Positions 7,783 through 18,400 of a stretch of 64,000 bases of DNA are shown here, piece by piece. Origin of the DNA: Microbacterium sp. LWS13-1.2 (lineage in GTDB: Bacteria > Actinomycetota > Actinomycetes > Actinomycetales > Microbacteriaceae). The notes under the pieces are model-generated. The model had not been told where the DNA came from and ran no database searches. It saw only the letters and a program-made list of their open reading frames with translations. The stretch is from the NCBI RefSeq assembly GCF_040144835.1, contig NZ_CP151632.1, forward strand, positions 3,720,001 through 3,784,000. Reading direction: 5' to 3'. Numbering within the stretch: the first letter of the stretch is position 1; the number at the start of each line of letters is the position of its first letter. Both the position numbers and the translations under genes were made by a program.

Positions 7783-10700
7783 ATGCAACCCAACAGCGCG
7801 CGCTGGCACGTCGTTTCCGACTCCGAGCACGCTCACGAACGCGCGGGGCTTGAGCACGTCCGAGCGTTGCTGCCCGATCGTGGACCGTTTCACGCGTGGA
7901 GCAACTTCGAATTTGTCGACAGCAACGGCACTTGGTCGGAGGTGGACCTCCTCGTGTTGGGCGAAGGTGCCCTCTACCTGGTCGAGCTCAAGCACTACCA
8001 AGGAGACATCCGCGGAAGCGCCTACCGCTGGCAGTTGACCCGGCGCTCGGAAGACTCGCCGCTGAAGAAAGCGGCGATGAAGTCGCGCAAGCTCGCCGGA
8101 GTGCTCAAGGCAGCCGCGGCCCGCGCTGGCCTCGACCCGAGCGCGGTGCCGTTCGTGAAGCCGGCCATCTTCCTCCATGCCGCGAATACCCGCTGCCTCC
8201 TGTCTGACGCAGACAAGACCGACCTCTACGGCCTCGACGGTCGGGAACACCAAAGCAACCTCCCGAGCATTGCTGACCTCCTGCTCGAACCACCCCGACG
8301 CGGTCCAGTCAACGAGGCGGCCTTCCTCGGGGTGGTGGAACGGGTTGGCTTCGCGCTGCGACGTGAGCGCGAGATCGGGTCGTGGAGACTCACCGGCCCA
8401 GCACTCGACGAGGAGGCTGACTGGCAAGACTGGCCCGCTGAGCACCGGGTTACCCGCAAGCAGGCCCGCATTCGGTTCTTCACTACTCCGCGGGGCGCTT
8501 CCACCGCTCAGGTGGCAAGCTCTCACAAGTTCACCGAGCGCGAGTTCGCGCTGACGAGCAGACTCCACCATCCGGGAATACTCGCGCCTCAGGACATTGT
8601 CGAGGACGAGCTTGGAAGTGGGCTCGTCTTCCCGTATGACGCCGGCGACCAGCGACTCGATCTTTGGCTGGCTGACAACGGCGGTGCCCTCGACCTCCGC
8701 GCACAGGTCGGCGTCGTGCGTCAGCTTGCTGAATCAGTCCAGTACGCGCACAGCAATGGTGTCGTCCATCGCGGGCTCAACCCGGGCGCCGTCTTCGTCC
8801 ATCACGATCGCGAACCTCGCACATTGATAGGCGGTTGGCGCGTCGCCGGTGCGGGCGAAGGCGCGGGTCAAAGCGTGCTCGAAACCGACGGTGGCGCGAC
8901 ACGCATCTTTGGCCTGCTGGATGCCCGAAAGAAGGGCAATCGAACGGCAGACGCCTATGTCGCTCCGGAAGGGCAGTGGCGGCCGGACGCGAGCAGATCG
9001 AGACTCGACGTCTTTGCGCTTGGCGCCCTGACATATCTCCTGGTGACCGGCCATGACCCCGCTACGAGCGCCATCGAGCTCAAGCAGCGCCTGGAGCGCG
9101 AACATGGACTGGACCTCGCTGCGGATCTCCCACAGGTTTCGGCCGCGCTCCGAAGTCTCGTACTCGCGGCGACGAACCCGGTCGTCAGTGAGCGTCTGCG
9201 GGATGTCCCTGACTTCTTGGAGAAGCTCAGCGATGTAGAGCGCGACCTCGGCACGAACGCGAGTGAGACTGAGATTGATCCGCTCGACGCACCACCGGGC
9301 ACTGTGATTGGGGGCCGCTTCGAGCTCGTTAGGCGGCTAGGGTCAGGATCGACGGCCGTTGGCTTGCTGGTTCGCGACCGCGAAGCTGAGGGTGAGGCTC
9401 GCGTCCTCAAGGTCGCCGTTGATGACAATGCCGCGCGGCGGCTGGACGCCGAAGCTGACGTGCTTGCCGTTCTCAACAGCCGTAGGCAGCCTCGTGTCGT
9501 TCGCATCGTCGAAACGGCCCCAATTCAGGTCGGCGACCGCAAGGCTCTCCTACTCGAGTCGGCAGGCGACGAGACGCTCGCCGACGTGCTTCGGGATCGG
9601 CGCCGTCTCTCGCTCGACTTGTTGGATCGATGGGGCATCGATCTCCTCGAAGCACTCGTGTCGCTCGACGAAGCCGGGGTGGACCACCGAGACGTCAAGC
9701 CGTCGAACCTCGGCATCCGTGAACAGAAGAGCGATCGCGCGAAGCACCTCGTCCTCTTCGATTTCTCGCTCGCCAAGGCGAGTGCCGCCACCATCAGCGC
9801 GGGCACGCCTCCCTACCTTGACCCGTTCCTCGGAACGGGTACTCGGCTTCACTGGGACTCCGCGGCTGAGCGATATGCCGCAGCCGTCACTTTGTTTGAA
9901 ATGGCGACTGGCCATGCGCCGGTCTATGGAGATGGTGAGACCGCCCCACAGTTCGTTGACCGGGCGACCATCGAACCGGGCGACTTCGACCCCGCTGTTG
10001 CCGACGGGCTTGTCAGATTCTTCGAGAAGGCGCTCGCGAAGGACGCGAAACAGAGGCACGGCACTGCCGGTGACATGCTGGCTGATTGGCGCAGCGCGCT
10101 GGCGGCGTCGGTCGCCACAAATCCCGAGGACGCTGACGAGATCGCCGAGCGTGCGCTGCCTGACACGCTTCTTCCGCAGTCCGGACTTACCCCGCGAGCG
10201 CTCAGCGCGCTTGAACCGTTCCGACTCAAGACCGTGGGTGACCTGGCGGCGTTGGACACGAGCCGCCTCAGCAGGTTCACCGGCATCGTGGACGCGACCA
10301 AGCGCGAGATTCGTGGCCGCGCGAAGCAATGGCGCGAGAAGTTCGTCGACGACTTGCCGACGACCGTCGCGCCAACCGAGGACGTCAATCAGGCTGATCC
10401 ATTCCATTCTCCCGACGTGGCAGCTCAGTTCCTCGTCGAGGCCGCTGGCAGCCCACGCGCTCAGGCTCGCCGCAATGCCGCCGCCGTCATTCTCGGCGTT
10501 GAAGGAGATGTTGAGCCGTTCGCTGTCCTCACAGACATCGCCGCAGCCCTCGGTCTCGGTGGCCAGCCGCAGGCGTCGGCTGCTCTTGCGAACGTGCGCG
10601 ACGCGTGGGCAGCCGTGCCCCGTGCGGCATACCTGCTCGACGGGATTTTCGATCGTGTCCTTGGTGTGCTCGAGGGCTTCGACGGCGCCGCGTGGACGGA

Positions 10701-11940
10701 TACTGTCGTCGCCGCTCTGGCGCCAGGAGGCGCGTCCGCAACCGATCGTCGACTGATCGCAGGCATGGTTCGTGCCTCGCTGGACCGGGCGGACGACAAG
10801 GCGAAGGGCGCTGATGAAGAGTCACCGATCATGCGACGCCGACGCCGTCACGACAACCGGCTGATCCTCGCACGCGGCTCCGTAGTCGGCGACGTTGCTG
10901 CACCGCTCGGGTTGCGCGGAAACCAGCTGGTCGAGGAGTCTGCGAGGGCTGGCGAGTTCGTTGTGCCGCGCGGTCGATCGGTTCCCGCTCTTCGCCAGGT
11001 CTGGACCAGCGACTTGCCTGCGCTCGATGACACGAGGCTCATCCGACTCGCAGCGCGACTCTCGGACGCCGCGGCCGCGTCAGCGAGTGGAGAGCTTTAC
11101 TCGACCCGCATGCCTGTTGTCGACGCCGTGCGACTGGCGCTCGGTTCGACCATGCCGTCTCAACGCTTCACCACCGACGACGTGAAGCGTCTCGTGCAGA
11201 TTCGGTTCCCCGGGGTCGACGCCGTTCCGGGACGACCTGGCCTTGACCGCGTTCTCGCCGAAGCCGGCACCGGCCTGACTTGGGACGGCGACAGCTACTC
11301 GATTCCGTCGGCCCACTCCGACACGACTTTCGCTACTCAGACGTCCTACCCGACCATTCCAATTCGGCGCGCAGACGGACAGAGGCAGCCAACACATAGA
11401 GAATTGCGCGAGAGCGTCAGCGCCCGATCGTTTCTCGCGCTCGGTGTTCAGGCGAAGTACGCCGAAGGAACCGCCGCCAGCCTCGTTGACAACTACGGCG
11501 CGATCGAGGTGAACGTGACCGACGTCCTGCTGGACTCGCTCAGGGCGCGCGCCGATGATGCTGGCGTTCCGTGGGATGCCGTGCTCGCGGCTGATGCCGC
11601 GGCCTCCGGGTCGATCGATGCCCGCGGGCTAGCGGCTCTCGTTGAGCAGGCGATACCAGACATCGACACCGCGATCGAGACCGCTCTTGCCGGTGCGCCA
11701 GGCATGGACCGTCCGGTAGTGCTCACCGAGGCTGCGCCCTTGGCGCGTTACGGCTACATGGCCCGCCTGAGCCGACTCGCCGACATCACCACCCCCCGAG
11801 AGCAGGCCGTATGGCTGATCGTTCCCGAAGATGGGGGCGGAGGGCCGCTTCTCGACGGTGCTCCGATACCGCTGACATATGCGTCGCAGTTTGTCCGTCT
11901 GGACGGTAAGCCACATGCAATTGAGGGAGCAGCGCGATGA
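7783..11940 (+). CDS. pglW: BREX type 2 protein PglW: NERD plus tandem kinase domains
   Basis: A 1385-residue protein. Residues about 20-130 form a NERD (nuclease-related) domain with WSEVDLLVLG and LYLVELKHYQGD. A first kinase-like domain (about 235-490) has HRGLNPGAVFV near residue 329, so the catalytic Asp of HRD is Gly and this domain is probably a pseudokinase. The second kinase (about 505-770) has the glycine loop GSGSTAVG, lysine in VLKVA, HRDVKPSN near 636 and DFS in place of DFG, and looks active. The rest is a long unassigned C terminus. PglW is the kinase of Pgl/type 2 BREX phage defence. AGGAGG lies 12 bases before the ATG. It is the first of six overlapping genes. Confidence 0.92.
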   Translation: MQPNSARWHVVSDSEHAHERAGLEHVRALLPDRGPFHAWSNFEFVDSNGTWSEVDLLVLGEGALYLVELKHYQGDIRGSAYRWQLTRRSEDSPLKKAAMKSRKLAGVLKAAAARAGLDPSAVPFVKPAIFLHAANTRCLLSDADKTDLYGLDGREHQSNLPSIADLLLEPPRRGPVNEAAFLGVVERVGFALRREREIGSWRLTGPALDEEADWQDWPAEHRVTRKQARIRFFTTPRGASTAQVASSHKFTEREFALTSRLHHPGILAPQDIVEDELGSGLVFPYDAGDQRLDLWLADNGGALDLRAQVGVVRQLAESVQYAHSNGVVHRGLNPGAVFVHHDREPRTLIGGWRVAGAGEGAGQSVLETDGGATRIFGLLDARKKGNRTADAYVAPEGQWRPDASRSRLDVFALGALTYLLVTGHDPATSAIELKQRLEREHGLDLAADLPQVSAALRSLVLAATNPVVSERLRDVPDFLEKLSDVERDLGTNASETEIDPLDAPPGTVIGGRFELVRRLGSGSTAVGLLVRDREAEGEARVLKVAVDDNAARRLDAEADVLAVLNSRRQPRVVRIVETAPIQVGDRKALLLESAGDETLADVLRDRRRLSLDLLDRWGIDLLEALVSLDEAGVDHRDVKPSNLGIREQKSDRAKHLVLFDFSLAKASAATISAGTPPYLDPFLGTGTRLHWDSAAERYAAAVTLFEMATGHAPVYGDGETAPQFVDRATIEPGDFDPAVADGLVRFFEKALAKDAKQRHGTAGDMLADWRSALAASVATNPEDADEIAERALPDTLLPQSGLTPRALSALEPFRLKTVGDLAALDTSRLSRFTGIVDATKREIRGRAKQWREKFVDDLPTTVAPTEDVNQADPFHSPDVAAQFLVEAAGSPRAQARRNAAAVILGVEGDVEPFAVLTDIAAALGLGGQPQASAALANVRDAWAAVPRAAYLLDGIFDRVLGVLEGFDGAAWTDTVVAALAPGGASATDRRLIAGMVRASLDRADDKAKGADEESPIMRRRRRHDNRLILARGSVVGDVAAPLGLRGNQLVEESARAGEFVVPRGRSVPALRQVWTSDLPALDDTRLIRLAARLSDAAAASASGELYSTRMPVVDAVRLALGSTMPSQRFTTDDVKRLVQIRFPGVDAVPGRPGLDRVLAEAGTGLTWDGDSYSIPSAHSDTTFATQTSYPTIPIRRADGQRQPTHRELRESVSARSFLALGVQAKYAEGTAASLVDNYGAIEVNVTDVLLDSLRARADDAGVPWDAVLAADAAASGSIDARGLAALVEQAIPDIDTAIETALAGAPGMDRPVVLTEAAPLARYGYMARLSRLADITTPREQAVWLIVPEDGGGGPLLDGAPIPLTYASQFVRLDGKPHAIEGAAR

Positions 11941-14900
11941 GTGCCCGTGAGACGTTGACCCCCGAGCTGCGCGCCGAGGTCCTGCGCCTTGAGGACGACC
12001 TGCGAGCACGGGTGGCCTCCATCACAAGAGTGCAGGAAGCTTGGCGTGCGGAGTACGACGCTGCGCTTGCCGCCGAGCGGACCGCTGCGGCATGGGAGGT
12101 GTGGGTCGACGAGCGAGTGACCCTCGCGGCGGTCGCATGGGTGCTTACGACTGTCTTCATTCGGTTCTGTGAAGACAACGCGCTGGTCAAGCCGGTGTGG
12201 ATCAGCGGCCCGCGCCAGCGCGAGGCCATCGATGCGCAGCAGCAGTTCCTTCGCGAGACTGCCCGCACCAACGCAGATGTCACCGACCGCGAGTGGCTCC
12301 TCCAACCAGTTGATTATCTGAAGTCTCTTCCGGCAACCGCCGGCCTTGTTGATGACGCCTCTCCCATGTGGCTCGTGACCCCGTCAGGTGACGCCGCGAC
12401 TCGACTCCTCAACTACTGGCGTGAGCGAGACGAGAGGGGCAGCCTGGTGCGCGACCTGGCCGATCCTGACCTCGATACTCGCTTCCTCGGAGACCTCTAC
12501 CAGGAGATCTCCGAGGAAGCGAAGAAGCGCTATGCACTTCTCCAGACGCCGATCTTCGTAGAGGAGTTCATCCTCGACCGCGCTCTGGAGCCGGCCCTGA
12601 AAGAGCGACCGCTCGAAGGCTTCAAGATGATCGACCCCACCTGCGGGTCGGGACATTTCCTGCTCGGAGGCTTTCAGCGACTGCTCGACCGCTGGCACAA
12701 GCACGCCCCGGGCCTCGACGAGCGGGAACGGGTCCAGGCGGCACTTGATTCGGTCTACGGCGTCGATATCAACCCTTTCGCGGTGGCGATCGCGCGATTC
12801 CGGCTCACGGTCGCGGCGCTCGTGGCCGCGAGAGTGCGGAACCTGGAGGACGCTCCGGCATTCAACTATCACCTGGCCGCTGGCGATTCTCTGCTGCATG
12901 GACTAGATCAGCTCGAGTTCGATCTGGGAGTCGACCTGCTGGCAGATCAAGCTGCAGCAGGAATCGCTCACGGAGCGGCAAATCTGGAGACGTTGAGGTC
13001 GATCCTGCGCAATAGGCAGTACGACGTCGTCGTGGGTAACCCGCCGTACATTCAGCCACCAGACAAGGCTTTGAGCGTCTTGTACCGGCGGCGCTACGTG
13101 AGCTGTTCCGGAATCTATGCGTTGTCCGTTCCGTTCATGGAGCGGTTCTTCATGTTGGCGAATGATGGTGGCTGGGTCGGGAAGATCACGAGCAATTCCT
13201 TCATGAAGCGTAAATTCGGCAAGAAGCTCGTTCTCGACTTCCTACCGACGAAGGACTTGATCGAGGTGATCGATACAGAGGGCGTGTGGATGGCAGGGCA
13301 CAACATGGACGGAACGCCAACCGTCACGCTCGTGGGGCGAAATAGGCCCCCCACACTCTCGACCGTGAAGTGCGTTCTCGGCAAGGGACTGAGGGAATCA
13401 CCTTCTGCTGACGGCGGTCGGGGACCCCTCTGGAGTGGGACCCTCGCGCACATTGATAGCGACAGCTACGACGACGACTGGGTGACCGTAGCCGCGCTTG
13501 ACCGTTCATTGCTTCGGCAGTTTCCGCTGTCACTTGCGGGTGGAAGCGCGCTGGAACTGGTTTCGCTGTTGAGGAAGTCTCCGAAGCGCGTGCGCGACTT
13601 CGTGGTGAGGGTCGGCTACATGGCGATGAGTCACGCTGACGACGCATTCAACCTTCCCCCAGCAATCGTCGAGCGCCGTCGCCTCGAGGCGAGCTTTTCG
13701 GAGCCGCTGGCGCCCGGTGATCGAGTCAGGGACTACGTCGCGTCGCCCGACGAGGTTTCTTGGTTCCCTTACGATCAGCGACGGTTCGAATCGCCTGAGC
13801 ATGCCCCTGGATGGCTTCGGTTCTATTGGCCGCTCCGTACCAGCTTGGGTAACAGGGCAACGTTCTCAGGAACCTACTTCTCGGAGGGAAAGCACTGGCT
13901 GGAGTGGCATCAGGTGCCGCGAGATGAGCGCGCGGATGATCAGGTTCTCGCTTACGCGGAGATTGCCAGTCACAATCATTTTCATCTAGGTGACGGCGCA
14001 ACGCTCTTTCCGCAGACTGCACCGGTTCTCCGTTTTCCGTCTGGCGTCCCAAGCGCTACTTTGCACGGCCTGCTCGCGATATTGAACTCGTCCCTCATCT
14101 GTTTTTGGATGAAGGACCAGAGCAAGCCCAAGGGTGGAAAGGCAGACGAAGCGTGGGCGCGCACGTACCAGTTCGCGTCAACCAACACCCTCGACATTCC
14201 GATACCTGCGGAGCTCCCCGTCAACTACGGTGCTCAGATGCATGCGGCAGCCGAGCAAATATCCGAGATGCTCGCCATTCGTGGAGTCCCAACCGCGGCG
14301 GCATTGGAAGCCGCGGAGAACTCCTTCTACCGCTTACGCGAGGCTCTGGTCTTCCTCCAGGAGGAGGCCGACTGGTGGGCATACCACTCATTCGGCTTGA
14401 CTGATGATCCCCTAGTGATGCCATCTGATTGCACGCTCGGACTCCGGCCTGGTCAGCGCGCGTTCGAGTTCCTGCTTGCCCGTGGGGCGCTTGCGGGGGT
14501 CGCTGCGCCGTCGTGGCCTTCGCTGGCAGGCCGGGTGACACCGGCCACGAGTCCGGCGGACTGGCCTGAGGCTTATCGGGAACTTGTCGAGCGGCGAATG
14601 GATGCGATTCAGAGCAACCCGTTCGTTGGTCTGGTGGAGCGACCAGAGTGCAAACGACCGTGGGCAGGTGGTGACTGGCCAGAGATGCGTCGTCGCCTGC
14701 TGCGTGACTGGCTACTCGATCGACTTGAGACAGCACAGATCTGGTTTGACGAGCAGTCTCGAGTCACGCCTAAGAGCCTCGCCGCGCTGGCTGATGTGCT
14801 CAACCGAGACAGCGACTTTGTGGCAGTGCTCGCTCTGTGGGAGGAAAGGCGTGATGCGCCGATGATCAAGAGCTTGGAAGCGCTGTTGACCTCGCAGTCG

Positions 14901-15482
14901 GTGCCATACCTTGCCGCCCACCGCTACAGGGAGTCGGGCATGAGGAAGCGGAGTGCGTGGGAGGAGACCTGGCGCATACAGCGACTAGCCGACAGGAATC
15001 AATCCGAGGCCCTCCGCACGGAAGACAGTGACCGGCCTGGGACCCCCGTTCCCCCAGAGTTTTCGAGCGGAGACTTCGCGCGATCTGAGTACTGGTCGAA
15101 CCGAGGAAAGTTCGACCTGCCGAAAGAGCGCTTCATTTCCTACCCCAATGCAGGCCGCGAGGGAGATTCATCCTCCGTCGTTGGCTGGGCTGGTTGGGAC
15201 CACTCTCAGCAGGCTCTAGCTCTCGCCACGCTTATCCAGTCGGGTGAGCAGCAGGGCTGGGCGGAGGAGCGGTTGACACCACTGGTCGCAGGGCTCTCGG
15301 AGCTGCTCCCTTGGGTGGAGCAGTGGCACTCCGATCCTGATCCCCTCTACGGCGGTAGTTCTCCGGCAGAGTTCTTCTCAGGAATGTTGGATCACTACAT
15401 GGTGAAGCTCGGCGCGACCCGTGAGTCGCTTGCCGCGTGGAGGCCGTCGGCAGTGACGCGAGCCAGGAAGACAAAGGCATGA
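11937..15482 (+). CDS. pglX: BREX DNA methyltransferase PglX
   Basis: A 1181-residue adenine-type DNA methyltransferase. Motif I is DPTCGSGHF (from residue 233) and motif IV is NPPY (368-371). A helical N-terminal part precedes them, and a long C-terminal part probably recognises the target. PglX modifies host DNA in BREX, marking self. The ATG overlaps the pglW stop by 4 bases. The pglX gene of Streptomyces coelicolor is known to phase-vary through a homopolymeric G tract. The longest G or C run I see in this gene is about six bases, so that kind of switching is not evident. Confidence 0.93.
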   Translation: MSARETLTPELRAEVLRLEDDLRARVASITRVQEAWRAEYDAALAAERTAAAWEVWVDERVTLAAVAWVLTTVFIRFCEDNALVKPVWISGPRQREAIDAQQQFLRETARTNADVTDREWLLQPVDYLKSLPATAGLVDDASPMWLVTPSGDAATRLLNYWRERDERGSLVRDLADPDLDTRFLGDLYQEISEEAKKRYALLQTPIFVEEFILDRALEPALKERPLEGFKMIDPTCGSGHFLLGGFQRLLDRWHKHAPGLDERERVQAALDSVYGVDINPFAVAIARFRLTVAALVAARVRNLEDAPAFNYHLAAGDSLLHGLDQLEFDLGVDLLADQAAAGIAHGAANLETLRSILRNRQYDVVVGNPPYIQPPDKALSVLYRRRYVSCSGIYALSVPFMERFFMLANDGGWVGKITSNSFMKRKFGKKLVLDFLPTKDLIEVIDTEGVWMAGHNMDGTPTVTLVGRNRPPTLSTVKCVLGKGLRESPSADGGRGPLWSGTLAHIDSDSYDDDWVTVAALDRSLLRQFPLSLAGGSALELVSLLRKSPKRVRDFVVRVGYMAMSHADDAFNLPPAIVERRRLEASFSEPLAPGDRVRDYVASPDEVSWFPYDQRRFESPEHAPGWLRFYWPLRTSLGNRATFSGTYFSEGKHWLEWHQVPRDERADDQVLAYAEIASHNHFHLGDGATLFPQTAPVLRFPSGVPSATLHGLLAILNSSLICFWMKDQSKPKGGKADEAWARTYQFASTNTLDIPIPAELPVNYGAQMHAAAEQISEMLAIRGVPTAAALEAAENSFYRLREALVFLQEEADWWAYHSFGLTDDPLVMPSDCTLGLRPGQRAFEFLLARGALAGVAAPSWPSLAGRVTPATSPADWPEAYRELVERRMDAIQSNPFVGLVERPECKRPWAGGDWPEMRRRLLRDWLLDRLETAQIWFDEQSRVTPKSLAALADVLNRDSDFVAVLALWEERRDAPMIKSLEALLTSQSVPYLAAHRYRESGMRKRSAWEETWRIQRLADRNQSEALRTEDSDRPGTPVPPEFSSGDFARSEYWSNRGKFDLPKERFISYPNAGREGDSSSVVGWAGWDHSQQALALATLIQSGEQQGWAEERLTPLVAGLSELLPWVEQWHSDPDPLYGGSSPAEFFSGMLDHYMVKLGATRESLAAWRPSAVTRARKTKA

Positions 15483-18400
15483 CGGGGAAGATCTTGCTGA
15501 AGGACGTCATCTCGATCCCCGAGCGTGCGGGGACCGAGGACTACGTTCTCAAGCTCACCGAGGGAGTGGGCACAGGTCGGCTCGACGACACTATCAACGA
15601 CTATGTCGTGACCTCGGATCTCGCTAGGGCATTTGGAGATGCGCTGGACCTGGTCGCCGCTGCCGTGGGCGACGGAGCAAGTCGAGCTTCGTTCCTCTCC
15701 GGGTCCTTCGGCTCCGGCAAGTCGCACTTCATGGCGGTGCTCTACGCGCTCCTCGGAAACAATGCGACCGCGCGTGCGAAGACGGAGTTGCAGTCAGCGA
15801 TTGCGTCCCACGACCCCCAGCTTCAAGGCAAGAGCATTCTTCGGCTCGCATTTCACTTCCTCGACGCCCAGAGCATCGAGCAGTGCGTTCTCGGTGGTTA
15901 CGTTCAGCAGGTCAGCCTGTTGCACCCCGACGCCCCGCTTCCCGCAGTGCACAAGAGCGATCAGCTACTCAAGGATGCCGAGAACCTGCGCGCACAGATG
16001 GGAGACGACGTCTTCCTCGCCGGCCTCAACAGGGCCGGCGGTGGCATCGCCGCGGGATCGGTTTGGGGGAATGTCCTCAACGAAAGCAACTGGACTTCGG
16101 CCTCGTATGACGCGGCCCGTACCGCCACGCCCGGAAGCAAGGAACGCCAGTCGCTCGCCACCGCGCTCGTGAAGGCGTACTTCACGTCCTTCACCTCCGG
16201 CGCGGAGTTCATCGACCTCGACAGCGGTCTCGCGGCGATCAGTGACCACGCGAAGTTGCTCGGATACGACGCCATTGTGATGTTCCTCGATGAGCTCGTC
16301 CTGTGGCTTGCATTCCGCGTGCGCGACGCCGAGTTTTTCGGCCGCGAGGCGCAGAAGATCACCAAGTTCGTCGAAGCCCAGCACACGCGATCCATTCCGA
16401 TCGTCACCTTCGTCGCCCGGCAGCTTGATTTGCGGCGATACTTCGTCGAATCTGGCGGTGGCGTCGGCGCCGAGCAGGAGGCGCTCGACCGCGCTTTCAG
16501 CCACCAGGAGGGACGCTTCCGCACGATCGTCCTCGGAGATGACAACCTGCCCTACGTCGCGGAGAAGCGGTTGCTCAAGCCCATCTCCGAAGCCGCGAAG
16601 ATGACGCTCGACGACGCCTTCTCGCGCATCGATCGCAGGCCAGCCGTATGGGACGTCCTGCTCGACGGCGTTGGGACCGAGGCGGGCCAGCGGGGCGCAG
16701 ACCAGCAGGCGTTCCGCCGCACCTACCCGTTCTCCCCGGCGCTGGTGTCCACGCTCCGTACGCTCGCGTCGGCGATGCAGCGAGATCGCACTGCCCTGAA
16801 AGTGATGCAGCAGCTGCTCGTCGACCAGCGGAACCATCTCACCGTCTCCGACGTGATCCCGGTCGGTGACACGTTCGACCTTGTGGTCCAGGGCAACCAG
16901 GCCATCACTGCAGAAATGCAGGGTCGCTTCCGTAACGCCAAGGAGTTGTACGACAACAAGCTTCGACCCCTGCTGCTGCGCGAACACAAGCTCGCTGACG
17001 ACGAGGCTCGACTGCTGGCCCCTGGGCATCCGTTCCGGGCCGATGATCGGCTGGTGAAGACGCTTGTACTCTCCGCAGTGGCCCCGGAGGTTCCTGCGCT
17101 CAAGGAGCTGACGGCGGCTCGGCTCGCCGCCCTCAACCACGGCTCGATCGTCAGCCCGCTGGCGGGGCAAGAGGCATCCCTCGTTCTCACCAAGTTGAAG
17201 CGGTGGAGCGCAGAGATCCCCGAGATCCACATCACGAGCGACCCGCTGAATCCGGTGATTAGGCTCAAGATCTCTGAGGTCGATTACGAGTCCGTGGTCG
17301 AGAAGGCTAAGGGTGAGGACAACGAGGGGCGGCGCCGCCAGCTCCTCAAGTCGCTGGTGTGGGAGGCCTTCAAGCTCGACCATGTCGAGGACGACATCAC
17401 CGGCGTCAATCGTCAGAACCGCGTGTGGCGAGGTTCACGCCGGGAGGTGGAGATTGTCTTCGGCAACGTCCGCGATGCCACCTGGCTCGTTGAGGAGACT
17501 TTCAGGGCTGGCAGAGACACCTGGCGGTTTGTGGTCGACTTCCCCTTCGATGACCAGGGCCACAGCGTTCGTGACGACGACCGCCGCGTGGATGAGCTGA
17601 GTCAGCGTGGGCTTGTCACCAATACGGTGGTCTGGTTGCCGCACTTCATCTCCGCTGAGCGTCGCAACGAGCTGGGTCGCCTCGCGATCCTCGATTGGCT
17701 CCTGAGCGGCCCGGGCGACCGATGGCAGAACATGTCCAACGACCTCCCTGTCGCAGACCGAGCGCAGGCTCGCAGCATCCTGGAGAACCAGCGGGATGCC
17801 CTGCGCGAGCGTCTTCGCCGAGTCATCCAGGAAGCGTATGGCGCCGCCAAGCCGACCCCGGGCAATCTCGACCTCGACGAGGGCCACGATCGGGTGCTGC
17901 GTTCACTCAACCCGGAGTTCAATCCGCAAGCACCAGTCGGCCATGACCTTGCATCGGCCTTCCGCGACTTGGTCGACCAAGTTTTTGCTACGTCATTCCC
18001 GGGTCACCCCAAGTTCGACCCTACGGACACTGAGGTGAAGCTCGCCGACCTCCAGCGTGTCCTCGAAGTTGTGCAGGAAGCGCACCAGGATCCGGACGGG
18101 CGTGTGTTCGTTGAGCCGAGCAAGCGCGACACCATCGCGCGCATCGCCAACCCGCTCGGCGTTGGCCACATGGGTGAGACCCATTACCTGTTCGAAGCCG
18201 CTCGATTTCCGTGGAGCAACAAGTTCGCGGTGGCGATGGGATCGGCTGGACTCGACCTCAAGGACGCGGTGACGGTCGGCACTCTTCGTGGATGGATCCG
18301 CGATGACCACCCGAAGTCCGGACTTCGGAACGAAGTGGCCGACCTCGTGATCGCAGCTTGGTCGGTCGAGCAGGGGCGAGCCTGGTATCGGTATGGCTCG

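Noticed and set aside
9359..10756. A 465-codon plus-strand frame inside pglW
   Set aside because: It is a Ser/Arg-rich shadow in another frame of a gene with intact kinase motifs.
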